Source of the DNA: Georgenia sp. EYE_87
Lineage (GTDB): Bacteria > Actinomycetota > Actinomycetes > Actinomycetales > Actinomycetaceae
Length of the DNA stretch: 64,000 bases
Assembly: GCF_023148685.1 (NCBI RefSeq)
Contig: NZ_JAHXNL010000001.1
Location: 248,001 to 312,000 of the forward strand
Direction of reading: 5' to 3'
The notes beneath the pieces were generated by a model. It searched no databases, was not told where the DNA came from, and saw only the letters and a program-made list of their open reading frames with translations. Position 1 is the stretch's first letter, and each line of letters starts with the position of its first letter. This document shows positions 1 to 7,619 of this stretch, piece by piece. Both the position numbers and the translations under genes were made by a program.

Positions 1-232
1 GAGGACGGGAGAGGACCGCTGGCCGGACGACGTCCGCGGATGCCGCGGGGTGCGCAACGGCACGACGCAGCCGTGCACGCTCTGGGCGCGACGTGCGCCG
101 CAGCGCTGGCCGGTGCGGCGGCGCAGCGACTGGGACTGACACGGGTGCAGTGCCAGCCGTTGTCCGCGGCGAGGTGCTGTCATGCTGCCGCGCGGCCTCC
201 GACGGGCGGTGGGACGGCCCGGCCTGTCGGCG
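1..232. other. Window edge, no gene seen
   Basis: I see no supportable gene here. The open frames have no recognisable domain and run through the 3' flank of the leftward sigma factor gene. Confidence 0.5.
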
Positions 233-1204
233 TCACAGTCCCGGTGCAGACCGTCGTGCCCGGTTGGCCTCGCGGTTGACCGCCCAGGCGTCGGCCACCG
301 GGCCGAGGTGGCCGAGCTTGTCGGGGTTGATGACGGCGCGGATCGCCTGGACCTGCCCGTCGAGCACGTCCAGCGTCAGCGTGCTGATCACCTTGCCGTC
401 GCGGTCCCGGAAGATCGCGCCCGGCTGGCCGTTGAGCTGGTGCGGTTCCACCTCTCCACCGATGCTGAACAACCAGGGGAGAGTGGCGGCCAGCACCCGC
501 GCCACCTTCTCGGCGCCGAAGATGCCGGCGCCCCACTGCGGGGCCTTGCCGCCGCTGTCCCCGACCATCTGGACGTCGGCGGCCAACAGCTCCCGCAGGC
601 TCTCGACGTCGCCCTCCCGCAGCGCGTCGAAGAAGCGTGCCGCCAGCTCCTCCCGGTCCCGGCGGTCCGCCTCGAACCGTGGGCGGCCGTCGTCCATGTG
701 GCGGCGCGCCCGCACCGCGAGCTGACGGCACGCAGCCTCGGACCTGCCCACGGCCGCGGCGACCTCGGGGAAGCTGAAGCCGAACACCTCGCGCAGCACG
801 AACACCGCCCGCTCGAGCGGGCTGAGCCGCTCGAGCAGCAGCAGGGCAGCCATCGACACCGAGTCGGCCAGCTCCGCCGACCGCGCGGGGTCCTCGTAGG
901 GGTCGGTGACCAACGGCTCGGGGAACCACTGACCGACGTACTGCTCCCGCCGGGAGCGGGCGGAGCGCAGCACGTCGATCGAGATTCGGGTGACCACGGC
1001 CGAGAGGAAGGCCTTGGTCGAGGTGGGCACCGTCGTGGTGGCCTCGTAGCGCAGCCAGGTCTCCTGGACCGCGTCCTCGGCCTCGCTCACGCTGCCGAGG
1101 ATCCGGTACGCGATCGCGAAGAGCAGCGGACGCAGTCTCTCGAACTCCTCGGCTCGGTTCGCACGGTCTCCCGCTCGACGCCCAGACTCCTCGGCTCGGT
1201 TCAC
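233..1204 (-). CDS. ECF41-family RNA polymerase sigma factor with fused SnoaL-like domain
   Basis: About 323 aa. Sigma region 2 lies near residues 20-85 (LLFAIAYRILGSVSEAEDAVQETWLR) and region 4 near 130-185 (SPLERAVFVLREVFG, then an HTH ending EAACRQLAVRAR). A SnoaL-like C-terminal domain follows. Three ECF41 hallmarks are visible: WFPEP in the inter-domain linker (family form WLPEP), an SGGK stretch (family DGGGK), and a terminal NPDKL box. In characterised ECF41 proteins the C-terminal extension modulates sigma activity in place of an anti-sigma factor. The GTG start was chosen because it overlaps the epimerase stop as GTGA, which implies translational coupling. The frame is open further upstream but only across the neighbour. 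The first codons carry a duplicated stretch. Confidence 0.9.
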   Translation of the reverse strand: MNRAEESGRRAGDRANRAEEFERLRPLLFAIAYRILGSVSEAEDAVQETWLRYEATTTVPTSTKAFLSAVVTRISIDVLRSARSRREQYVGQWFPEPLVTDPYEDPARSAELADSVSMAALLLLERLSPLERAVFVLREVFGFSFPEVAAAVGRSEAACRQLAVRARRHMDDGRPRFEADRRDREELAARFFDALREGDVESLRELLAADVQMVGDSGGKAPQWGAGIFGAEKVARVLAATLPWLFSIGGEVEPHQLNGQPGAIFRDRDGKVISTLTLDVLDGQVQAIRAVINPDKLGHLGPVADAWAVNREANRARRSAPGL

Positions 1205-2157
1205 ACGCGCTCCTTGTCGAGGCCCTGGCTCCTGGGCTCGGCTCCGGCCAGCTCCTCCCTGAAGCCCTGGCGCCAGGAGGGGTAGCGCAGCACCCAGCCG
1301 AGCTCCCGCTTGGCCTTGGCGTTGGAGAAGCCGCGGCCCTCGGTCATCATGCCGACCACCATCTCGCCGGCCAGCAGCCGGGCCAGCCACGCGGGAACCC
1401 GGCGCGGCGGCTTCGCCCCCGCGCACTCGGCCAGGTAGGGCAGCCACTCGCTCGCCGGGGCGGGCTCGTCGTCGACGATGTTGAACACGCCTCTCGATCT
1501 CTGCTCCACAGCCAGGACGGTAGCGCTCGCGGCGTCGTCGACGTGGACCCACGAGAGGTAGCCGGTGCCACCGCCGACGAGCGGGAACAGTCGTCTCCGC
1601 ACCAGGTCCACCTGGTCGTCGTTGGCGCCCGGGCCGTAGAACCCGCCGTAGCGCAGGACCGCACCGCCCGCCCGGAGCACCGCGTCCTCGAGGTGGGTGA
1701 TCGCCTTCGTCCCCTCGATCACCTCCAGCGGGTCCTCCTCGGTCTTGACCCATCCGCCGCTGCGGGCGCCGTTCATGCTCGCGTGGCCCTGCGCGACGAC
1801 GTGGAAGACGCCGGTCGCCTCGGCGGCGGCCAGCAGGTTGTCGGTCCCCGCGCTGCGGAGCTCGTTGGTGACGGCGAAGAAGCGGTCGGCCCGCTTCAGG
1901 TCGGGCCGGCCCGCGTGCGCCGTAGACAGGGCCGTCATCTGATTCACGATCACGTCCGGCCGTGCGGCGGCGACGGCCTGGCCCACCGCTGCCGCATCCC
2001 GCCCGTCCATCACCACGCCCTCGGCACCGAGCTGCTCGAGCAGCCCGAGCTTGCGTGCGCTCGTCGTCGTCGCCGTCACCTGATGGCCACGGGCCACCAG
2101 CTGGGGCACCAGCCGCCTGCCGATGACGCCGGACCCGCCTGCTACGAACACCCGCAT
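1201..2157 (-). CDS. NAD-dependent epimerase/dehydratase, ECF41 partner (COE) protein
   Basis: About 318 aa. It opens with a Rossmann glycine motif (MRVFVAGGSGVIGRRLVPQL), and the rest matches extended SDR/epimerase proteins (YGGFYGPGAND, WVHVDDAASATVLAV). ECF41 sigma genes typically sit beside a carboxymuconolactone decarboxylase, oxidoreductase or epimerase gene (COE), and this is the epimerase type. The ATG at 2157 begins exactly at the Rossmann strand; upstream open frame is noise from the pseudogene. An ECF41-type promoter lies about 70-100 nt upstream. The gene is first in a two-gene operon with the sigma factor. Its substrate is unknown. Confidence 0.88.
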   Translation of the reverse strand: MRVFVAGGSGVIGRRLVPQLVARGHQVTATTTSARKLGLLEQLGAEGVVMDGRDAAAVGQAVAAARPDVIVNQMTALSTAHAGRPDLKRADRFFAVTNELRSAGTDNLLAAAEATGVFHVVAQGHASMNGARSGGWVKTEEDPLEVIEGTKAITHLEDAVLRAGGAVLRYGGFYGPGANDDQVDLVRRRLFPLVGGGTGYLSWVHVDDAASATVLAVEQRSRGVFNIVDDEPAPASEWLPYLAECAGAKPPRRVPAWLARLLAGEMVVGMMTEGRGFSNAKAKRELGWVLRYPSWRQGFREELAGAEPRSQGLDKERV

Positions 2158-2228
2158 GATCGTCCTCCTCGCTTCGCGATGTCTGTCGGGCCCGAACGAG
2201 ACAGCCCGACGTTTTCTGTCACTCCCGA

Positions 2229-2255
2229 GACGAGACAGCCGGCCCGTCTGTGACA
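2229..2255 (-). promoter_or_regulatory. Predicted ECF41-dependent promoter of the epimerase-sigma operon
   Basis: Read on the minus strand, TGTCACA (2255-2249), 16 nt, then CGTC (2232-2229). This matches the published ECF41 pattern of TGTCACA at -35 and CGTC at -10. It lies upstream of the epimerase start at 2157 and implies autoregulation. Confidence 0.75.
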
Positions 2256-2272
2256 CGAGCTCGCCCGGTTGC

Positions 2273-2324
2273 GGCCAGCTCCTCCCTGAAGCCCTGGCGC
2301 CAGGAGGGGGAGCGCAGCACCCAG
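2273..2324 (-). repeat. 52-bp direct repeat shared with 1246-1297
   Basis: The 3' coding ends of the intact epimerase (1246-1297) and the decayed copy (2273-2324) are identical over 52 bp except for one base. This supports a recent tandem duplication. Confidence 0.85.
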
Positions 2325-2779
2325 GTGAGGTCGGACTTGGCCTTTGTGCGCCGTTCCAGCTGGCGTAGCCCTGCGCGGTGACGTTGGACACGCCGGCCGC
2401 CTCGACGGCGGCCAGCAGGTGGTCCGTCGCTCTCGGTGCGCAGGCGGTTGGTGACGGCGAACCACCGGTCCGAGTGCTTGAGGTCGGGCTTGCCGGCAGG
2501 GATCCGTGAGATGGCCGTCATCTCGTTCACGATCGCGTCCGGGCGGGCGGCGGCCACCGCCTCGCCGACCGACGCCGGGTCCGGGCCGTCCATGACGACG
2601 GCCTCGGCGCCCAGATGCTCGAGCATCCCCAGCCTGGCCGGGGACGTCGTCGCGGCCGTCACCTGGTGGTCCAGCGCCACGAGCTGCAGCACCAGGCGCC
2701 TCCCGAGGACCCCGGACCCGCCTGCCACGAACACGCGCATGATCCTCACCTTCCGCTTTCGTCCGGCTCTCGTCCCTGG

Positions 2780-2806
2780 GAGGAGACAACCGGGCCCGCT
2801 GCGACA
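2780..2806 (-). promoter_or_regulatory. Degenerate ECF41-like promoter before the epimerase pseudogene
   Basis: On the minus strand, TGTCGCA (2806-2800), 16 nt, CCTC (2783-2780). This is one mismatch in each box relative to the intact promoter, with the same spacing and a similar spacer sequence. It looks like the duplicated promoter, probably weakened. Confidence 0.5.
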
Positions 2807-2896
2807 CGTCGCGTGCGGAGTGCCCACGCCCGGAGCTCCGGACACGGTGGACTGCGACGAGGCCGGGGCCGGATGCGGGAGGCGGGTGGAGGTCGC

Positions 2897-4042
2897 TCAG
2901 CGGCGGAGGGAGGCGTTGAGCCGCGCGGCCTGACGGGTGAGGTGCTCGCGCTCGGGCAGGTTCGGCGCCGACCGGGCCGCCTCGGCGTAGAGCCGGGCCG
3001 CGGTGGCGGCGTCGCCGTCGCGTTCGTGCAGGTGCGCCGCGACGGCGGCGTAGCGGGGCAGGGACGGGTCGAGCTCCGCCAGCGCGGCGAGACCGGCTCG
3101 CCCGCCGTCGGCCTCGCCGACCGCGACGGCCCGGTTGAGCCGGGCGACCGGGCTGCCCGTCAGGCGCACCAGTTCGTCGTACCACTCGACGATCTGCACC
3201 CAGTCGGTCTCCGCCGCCGTCCGGGCGTCGGCGTGGAGGGCGGCGACGGCGGCCTGAGCCTGGAACTCGCCGAGGCGGTCGCGCGCGAGCGCCTTCTGGA
3301 GCACGTCGACGCCCTCGGCGATCATCCGGGTGTCCCACAGGCTGCGGTCCTGCTCGGCGAGGGGCACCAGGCTGCCGTCCGGGCGGGTGCGGGCCGGGCG
3401 GCGGGCGTGGTGGAGCAGCATGAGCGCGAGCAGACCCGCGACCTCCTCGTGCTCGACCCGCGCCGCCAGCTCCCGGGCGAGCCGGATGGCCTCGGCGGCG
3501 AGGTCGACGTCGCCCGAATAGCCCTCGTTGAAGACGAGGTAGAGGACCCGCAGCACCGTGGCGACGTCGCCCGGCCGGTCGAGGCGGACGCCGGCCACGG
3601 TCCGCTTGGCGCGACTGATGCGCTGCGCCATGGTCGCCTCCGGGACGAGGTAGGCCTGAGCGATCTGCCGCGTGGTGAGGCCCGCGACCGCGCGGAGCGT
3701 CAGCGCGACGGCGGAGGCGGGTGTGAGGGAGGGGTGCGCGCACAGGAAGTACAGCCAGAGGGTGTCGTCGACCTCCGCGCCCGGCCCGGGGACCGGCTCG
3801 GTCCCGGTGCGCACCTCACGCCGGCGCCGGGAGTTCTCGGCCCGGGCGGCGTCGAGAAACTTCCGCCACGCGACGGCGACCAGCCAGCCCTTGGGATCCC
3901 GTGGCGGGGCGTCCGGCCATACCCGCAGCGCCTCGAGCAGGCTGTCCTGCACGGCGTCCTCGGCCGCCGCGAAGCTGGCTCCGCGGCGGACGAGGACGCC
4001 GATCACCGCGGGCGTCAGCGTCCGCAGCAGGACCTCGTCCAC
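2897..4042 (-). CDS. ECF42-family RNA polymerase sigma factor with TPR-like C-terminal domain
   Basis: About 381 aa, roughly double an ordinary ECF factor. Region 2 is near residues 10-75 (FAAAEDAVQDSLLEALRVWP) and region 4 near 110-165 (TRQIAQAYLVPEATMAQRISRAKR). A long helical extension contains LYLVFNEGYSG, the NRAVAVGEADG stretch and a TPR-like end (AATAARLYAEAARSAPNLPEREHL). This architecture defines ECF42, whose C-terminal domain is needed for activity. The GTG start at 4042 lies 6 nt after the DGPF gene stop, so the two form an operon. ECF42 systems are linked to DGPF (YCII-like) proteins rather than anti-sigma factors; the stimulus is unknown. Confidence 0.9.
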   Translation of the reverse strand: MDEVLLRTLTPAVIGVLVRRGASFAAAEDAVQDSLLEALRVWPDAPPRDPKGWLVAVAWRKFLDAARAENSRRRREVRTGTEPVPGPGAEVDDTLWLYFLCAHPSLTPASAVALTLRAVAGLTTRQIAQAYLVPEATMAQRISRAKRTVAGVRLDRPGDVATVLRVLYLVFNEGYSGDVDLAAEAIRLARELAARVEHEEVAGLLALMLLHHARRPARTRPDGSLVPLAEQDRSLWDTRMIAEGVDVLQKALARDRLGEFQAQAAVAALHADARTAAETDWVQIVEWYDELVRLTGSPVARLNRAVAVGEADGGRAGLAALAELDPSLPRYAAVAAHLHERDGDAATAARLYAEAARSAPNLPEREHLTRQAARLNASLRR

Positions 4043-4048
4043 CAGGTG

Positions 4049-4456
4049 TCACTCCGTGACGGTCGGCGGGGCCGCAAGGAACGGGCGGACCTCGAGCCAC
4101 TCGTGGATCGGGCGGCCGCCGGCGCCGGGGGCCGCGGACAGTTCGCCGGCGAGCTGGAGCGCACGCTCGTAGCTCTCCACGTCGATCACCATCCACCCGG
4201 CGATGAGGTCCTTGGTCTCCGCGAACGGGCCATCGGTGACCGGCGGCCGGCCCTCGCCGTCGTAGCGGACGAAGGTGCCCTCGGGGGAGAGGGCCTGCCC
4301 GTCGACGAACTCGCCGGTCTCCTCGAGCCGGGCGGCGAAGTCGGCCATGTACTGCATGTGGGCTGAGATCTCCTCGGGCGTCCACCGGTCCATCGGCACG
4401 TCGTTGACCGCCGCCGGGGCGCCGCGGTAGTGCTTGAGCAGCAGGTACTTGGCCAT
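4049..4456 (-). CDS. DGPF (YCII-related) domain protein, ECF42 partner
   Basis: About 135 aa, starting MAKYLLLKHYRG. It carries the diagnostic VTDGPFAETKD segment around residue 72, followed by AGWMVIDVESYERAL, typical of the DGPF/YCII alpha-beta barrel fold. Proteins of this family are the conserved neighbours and targets of ECF42 sigma factors. The gene is first in the operon, before the sigma factor. The catalytic role is unknown. A matching ECF42 promoter lies about 55-80 nt upstream. Confidence 0.88.
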   Translation of the reverse strand: MAKYLLLKHYRGAPAAVNDVPMDRWTPEEISAHMQYMADFAARLEETGEFVDGQALSPEGTFVRYDGEGRPPVTDGPFAETKDLIAGWMVIDVESYERALQLAGELSAAPGAGGRPIHEWLEVRPFLAAPPTVTE

Positions 4457-4508
4457 CGTTCTCGCTCCTTCGTGCGGTACGGCCCATTGTGGCCGTTCTC
4501 GATACCAG

Positions 4509-4535
4509 GACGGAGCCGGGGAGCGGTTCTCGACA
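4509..4535 (-). promoter_or_regulatory. Predicted ECF42-dependent promoter
   Basis: On the minus strand, TGTCGA (4535-4530), 17 nt, CGTC (4512-4509). This fits the reported ECF42 pattern of TGTCGA at -35 and CG(A/T)C at -10. It is correctly placed upstream of the DGPF gene start at 4456. Confidence 0.6.
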
Positions 4536-4584
4536 TCCCCGCGGCCGGGAATCCTCCGCTGCCGCCTCGGTCGCCCGGGTGGCG

Positions 4585-4839
4585 TCAGAGCTCGGCGACG
4601 AGCCTGATCCACTCCGGCGTCACCCGGCCGGCGCGGGCGTCGGCGACGACCCGGCGCCCCGCGGTGGACACCTCGGCGGGGGAGACGTCGATGACGTCGC
4701 CGTACGAGGCATCCGCGATGCGCCGCGCGAGCGGTGCGGCCGGGCGGGCGTGGCGCTCGATCCGCACGAGCCACACCTCCATCCGCCGTCCGCCCGTGAC
4801 GAACCGCAGCACCGCGGTCGCCGGCCGCCTCGATGTCAT
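4585..4839 (-). CDS. Small hypothetical protein
   Basis: A possible 84-aa protein beginning MTSRRPATAVLRF. It has no recognisable domain, signal peptide or membrane segment, and composition is ordinary for a G/C-rich soluble protein. A GTG at 4857 is an alternative start. A purine-rich GGGAGCGAG precedes the ATG. It is in the same direction as the ECF42 operon but 128 nt upstream of it, on the far side of the ECF42 promoter. It could be a chance open frame. Confidence 0.4.
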   Translation of the reverse strand: MTSRRPATAVLRFVTGGRRMEVWLVRIERHARPAAPLARRIADASYGDVIDVSPAEVSTAGRRVVADARAGRVTPEWIRLVAEL

Positions 4840-5310
4840 CGTCGCACTCGCTCCCACCGCGCATCACCTCGACATCGAGTGTGCGGCGAGCGCGAGCCTG
4901 CCGCCACCCGGCCGGGCACCATCGTCCGAAATTTTGAAAGGGTCTGGCTGGTCCGGGGGCTCCTGGACCGTTGTTGTCGAAGCCAAGGGCTCTCCGTGTC
5001 TTCCGGCGGGTCGACGGGTTCGACCGCATCGCGATCTCGGCGCGGATTCGTCGCCCGGGTCGTGGTTCGAAGAGAACGGGACCTGCGTGAGCTCGACACC
5101 GTGCTCACAGATCACGGTCACTCGTACGCACGGAGGATGACGATGGCAGCGGGGGAGCGGCCGGACGGGATGCCGGTGGTCTCGGCCGCAGGGGACTTCG
5201 AGGCGTCGATCTACGTTCTCGCGTGACGGCGTGGTTTGCCGACCGTCGGCTGCTGGGAGCTCCCGCGTATACGCCACTCGATGTGTCCGATTGTGTGGAA
5301 CTTTCTACCC
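4840..5310. other. Intergenic stretch without a supportable gene
   Basis: This contains the first AT-rich patch (around 4930) after the G/C-rich sigma cluster. Open frames on both strands give low-complexity Arg/Pro-rich translations with no domain. It may mark the left edge of an eroded accessory island. Confidence 0.4.
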
Positions 5311-5691
5311 ATGTCCTTAGACGTGTACTTCCAACGGTTCCGCGATGGTGACGCAGGGTCAGGCGGTGGCGACCGAATGCGCGAGGTTCTCGAGCTGCTC
5401 ATCGTGCGTGAGGAGTCGGAGGGTGGCCCTGCCCTGGTGGAGTACGGCGACGGTTCCGCCGATGTCTACCTCCATGATGACGGCATGATGGCCAACCACA
5501 TCTCTGGCGACCAGCCATGGGAACTGCTGGTTCGAGGAGCACGGGCGGCGGGGTGGGTGATCGTGCCGGTCGGCTGCCCAACATGCCTGACCGACGAGGG
5601 GCAGCGCGCGCGCCTGCCGACGGAGCTCGAAGATGCCGTCGTCCTGGTCGGTACGGGAGAAGAACTGCGTCGGGTAATCCTCGCCTCCTGA
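5311..5691 (+). CDS. Hypothetical protein of about 126 aa
   Basis: The start is at MSLDVYFQRFRDGD, which looks like a genuine N-terminus; residues encoded upstream do not. The protein is acidic and soluble, with a YGDGSADVYLHDDGMMANHISG segment and a GCPTCLTDE motif holding two cysteines. I do not recognise a named family. Size, acidity and orphan position resemble small immunity-type proteins, but that is only resemblance. Base composition is less G/C-biased than the housekeeping genes in this window. No operon partner is evident. Confidence 0.6.
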   Translation: MSLDVYFQRFRDGDAGSGGGDRMREVLELLIVREESEGGPALVEYGDGSADVYLHDDGMMANHISGDQPWELLVRGARAAGWVIVPVGCPTCLTDEGQRARLPTELEDAVVLVGTGEELRRVILAS

Positions 5692-5844
5692 CGAGCTCGA
5701 GTGAGCAGCGCACCGGCCTGACGTGACGTCGGCACGACAGCAGCGCTCGAGCTCGACAGTCGGGGAGTGCAGAACCGTGCACGCGGCGGCCTTCTGCGCA
5801 CTGCAGGTCCGTCGGTGCATCCGCTGGATCGCTCTCGATCTGAC

Positions 5845-5858
5845 ATAATGTCCATTAT
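5845..5858. promoter_or_regulatory. Palindrome upstream of the FosX-like gene
   Basis: ATAATG and CATTAT form perfect 6-bp arms around TC, in an AT-rich patch (TGACATAATG then TATCGGATATC) unlike its surroundings. It sits about 65 nt before the FosX-like start. It could be a repressor operator or promoter element, or a site-specific recombination half-site left by a mobile element. Confidence 0.4.
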
Positions 5859-5920
5859 CGGATATCAAGGGACGGGAGTCGAAGCCGCTGCGTTTCCACG
5901 GCCATCGGTAGCCTCCATCC

Positions 5921-6579
5921 ATGAACTGCGTGACGCCGTCGACTGAGATGCATGACGCCGCAGGTCGAGCGCCCGAAAGCCGCGCTGGCCGGCGTCCCTC
6001 AGCCCTGGGGCTCAGTCACGTGGCGTTCGTGGTTCGAGACCTGGATCGGATGGCGACCATCCTGACCCGAGTGCTGGGTGCTCGTCAGGTGTACGACAGT
6101 GGAGACAAGACCTACTCGCTGTCACCGGAACGATTCTTGGTGGTGAAGGCGAAAAGTCCGCATGGGTCGCGATCATGCAAGACGAGCGCGATGTCGCCCG
6201 GTCATACGATCACGGAGCGTTTCGGGTCGCCGCGGAGGACCTTGAGGCATACCGGCAGGCGATCGAGTCTCTAGGCCTCGACGTTCGCGAAAGGCGGTCA
6301 AGCGTTGAAGGTGAAGGCGAGTCGCTGTACTTCCACGACGAAGATGGGCATCTCTTCGAGCTAGGTGCGAGAGCCTCAAGGCAGTGGGTGCCAGGTTCCC
6401 TGGACAATCTCCTCGAGCTGCAAGGCGCTGTCGGGGGCCTGTGCGGTCGAGATAGTCACGAACCAGCCGTCTACGCCCCTGGTTACGGACCTCCAAGCGC
6501 CGTCGTCAACGCGGCACCTGATCTCTGCCACCGCCGACCGGCGGATGACTGCGTAGTGGTACCTGGGTCCCCGATGTGA
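5921..6579 (+). pseudogene. Frameshifted FosX-like fosfomycin resistance protein (VOC superfamily)
   Basis: Two frames together rebuild a FosX-like metalloenzyme. The first (from 5921) gives LGLSHVAFVVRDLDRMATIL, then SGDKTYSLSPERFLV. The second (from about 6142) gives GEGEKSAWVAIMQDER, YDHGAFRVAAEDLEAYR, VQGEG-like VEGEGESLYF and DGHLFELGA. The shift lies at about 6140-6144 in a GGTGGTG run. The three metal ligands expected for FosX survive: His in LSHV, His in YDHG and Glu in LFEL. Past LFELGA the normal C-terminus is missing, and the frame runs into sequence antisense to the next gene. FosX hydrates the fosfomycin epoxide. A sequencing error could explain the shift but not the lost C-terminus. 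Confidence 0.7.
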
Positions 6580-7122
6580 GTGCTCGTAGGCACACCCGAC
6601 CTCGGTGACCTCCGGGTTGAGGGTGGAAACCAGGGAGGTCAGATTCATATGGCGACGCTTTCCCGCAATTGCGAAGAACAGGTGAGTAACTGCCCACTCC
6701 CGACTGGAGGGCACCGCAACCAGGACGAACGACGCGTCGCCATCCGTGGCCTGGGCGAGCACACCGGGCACATCATCGCGGCCGTCGTCGGCCAGCTTTG
6801 ACCATGCGCGGATGATGTCGGTGCGGGAGGCGACGTCGGCGGCCAGCTCCAGGCCTGCCGGCTCGGGCTGGGCGGCCAGGCGCACGTGAAGGGCGCGCCA
6901 GCGCCCATGCGTCCGCGTCGAAACGAGCATGACGTTCCGCGCGATGCCGAACAGCCACGGCCGTACCTCTGGTGGCGCCTCGTCAAGGCGGCGCCAGGCC
7001 ACGAGGAACGCCTCGGCGACGACGTCCTCCACCTGGGCCGGAGGCAGGCGCCGGCGCACGAACCGCTCAAGGTCGGCGCGGTGGTCGCGATAAAGACGCG
7101 TGAACCTGTCAGCGTCAGACAT
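6376..7122 (-). CDS. ECF sigma factor remnant: region 2 fused to an unrelated C-terminal part
   Basis: About 248 aa. Residues 1-100 are a clear ECF region 2 (FTRLYRDHRADLERFV, VEDVVAEAFLVAWRRL, RPWLFGIARNVML). Around residue 105 (IIRAWSKLADDGRD), where region 4 should start, the sequence changes. The remaining ~140 aa are beta-rich with no HTH (SFVLVAVPSSREWAVTHLFFAIAG, YHYAVIRRSAVAEIRCRVDDG). I do not recognise that part. Without region 4 the protein should not recognise a -35 element, so it is probably a deletion fusion of a sigma gene with a downstream gene. A GTG two codons upstream (7128) is an alternative start. Its 3' end overlaps the FosX remnant on the opposite strand. Confidence 0.6.
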   Translation of the reverse strand: MSDADRFTRLYRDHRADLERFVRRRLPPAQVEDVVAEAFLVAWRRLDEAPPEVRPWLFGIARNVMLVSTRTHGRWRALHVRLAAQPEPAGLELAADVASRTDIIRAWSKLADDGRDDVPGVLAQATDGDASFVLVAVPSSREWAVTHLFFAIAGKRRHMNLTSLVSTLNPEVTEVGCAYEHSHRGPRYHYAVIRRSAVAEIRCRVDDGAWRSVTRGVDGWFVTISTAQAPDSALQLEEIVQGTWHPLP

Positions 7123-7619
7123 CCACACACCACCTCGTGCTCGGCGAACCAGCCCCTACACCCTTCTACATTGCCGGGAAGCAGCCGTCCGTTACACACA
7201 TACTGAACGAGTTCCGCGCCTGGCATGGAACCGGCGCAATCCTGGCCGGCCATCGGCTGGTGCTGGGCACCACCTTCGGGAAGGAGGACCTGTTTGCCTA
7301 CCGCCGCGCCCTCACCTAAGCCTTCGACGGACGCGAACGGGAAAATCGACGATGACATGGGTGATCCACCCACACCGCAATACCGAGCCACCTCAAATCA
7401 CGACCAAGATCGTGCCGGCCGTCGAGTCTGGCGCCCGGCGAACATTACGACGAGGCCGGAAGGTCCGTGCCTCGGGAGCGATACACCGACCCAGAAGGCG
7501 TACGAGTGTTACGAGATTCCCCACGTATGGGGTGAAACCGGACGTGCCGGCACCTCAATCCGCCTAATGTGCAGGGCAAACTGCGCCACTGCCTCATCCC
7601 GAGCCCTTGGAGAACATCG
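7123..7619. other. Intergenic region with one weak 60-codon open frame
   Basis: The only frame with coding-like codon use is 7137-7319 on the plus strand (translation includes FYIAGKQPSVTHILNEF). It lacks a recognisable domain and may be a gene remnant. The rest, 7320-7619, holds nothing I can name apart from the leader of the next gene. Confidence 0.3.

Larger units (their letters stand above)
2219..2740 (-). pseudogene. Decayed second copy of the NAD-dependent epimerase
   Basis: The first ~110 residues from ATG 2740 closely parallel the intact epimerase (MRVFVAGGSGVLGRRLVLQL, then RPDAIVNEMTAIS). The frame then shifts near 2430. Homology continues in another frame to about 2345 (SNVTAQGYASWNGA against HVVAQGHASMNGA). 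It then jumps to the C-terminal end (TWVLRSPSWRQGFREELA, against GWVLRYPSWRQGFREELAG), so about 150 residues of the middle are missing. Homology ends near 2273; the remaining open frame to 2219 is run-on across the next promoter. I read it as a tandem duplicate inactivated by a frameshift plus an internal deletion. Confidence 0.8.

Noticed and set aside
1205-1753. N-terminal extension of the ECF41 sigma factor
   Set aside because: The open frame continues through the epimerase gene, but its translation is low complexity and the family begins at the chosen GTG.
4864-5277. Minus-strand 137-codon open frame
   Set aside because: Arg/Pro-rich translation, no domain, AT-rich patch inside; not supportable.
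6175-6579. Second half of FosX as an independent gene from ATG 6175
   Set aside because: It starts inside the fold and needs the first half for a metal ligand; explained by the frameshift.
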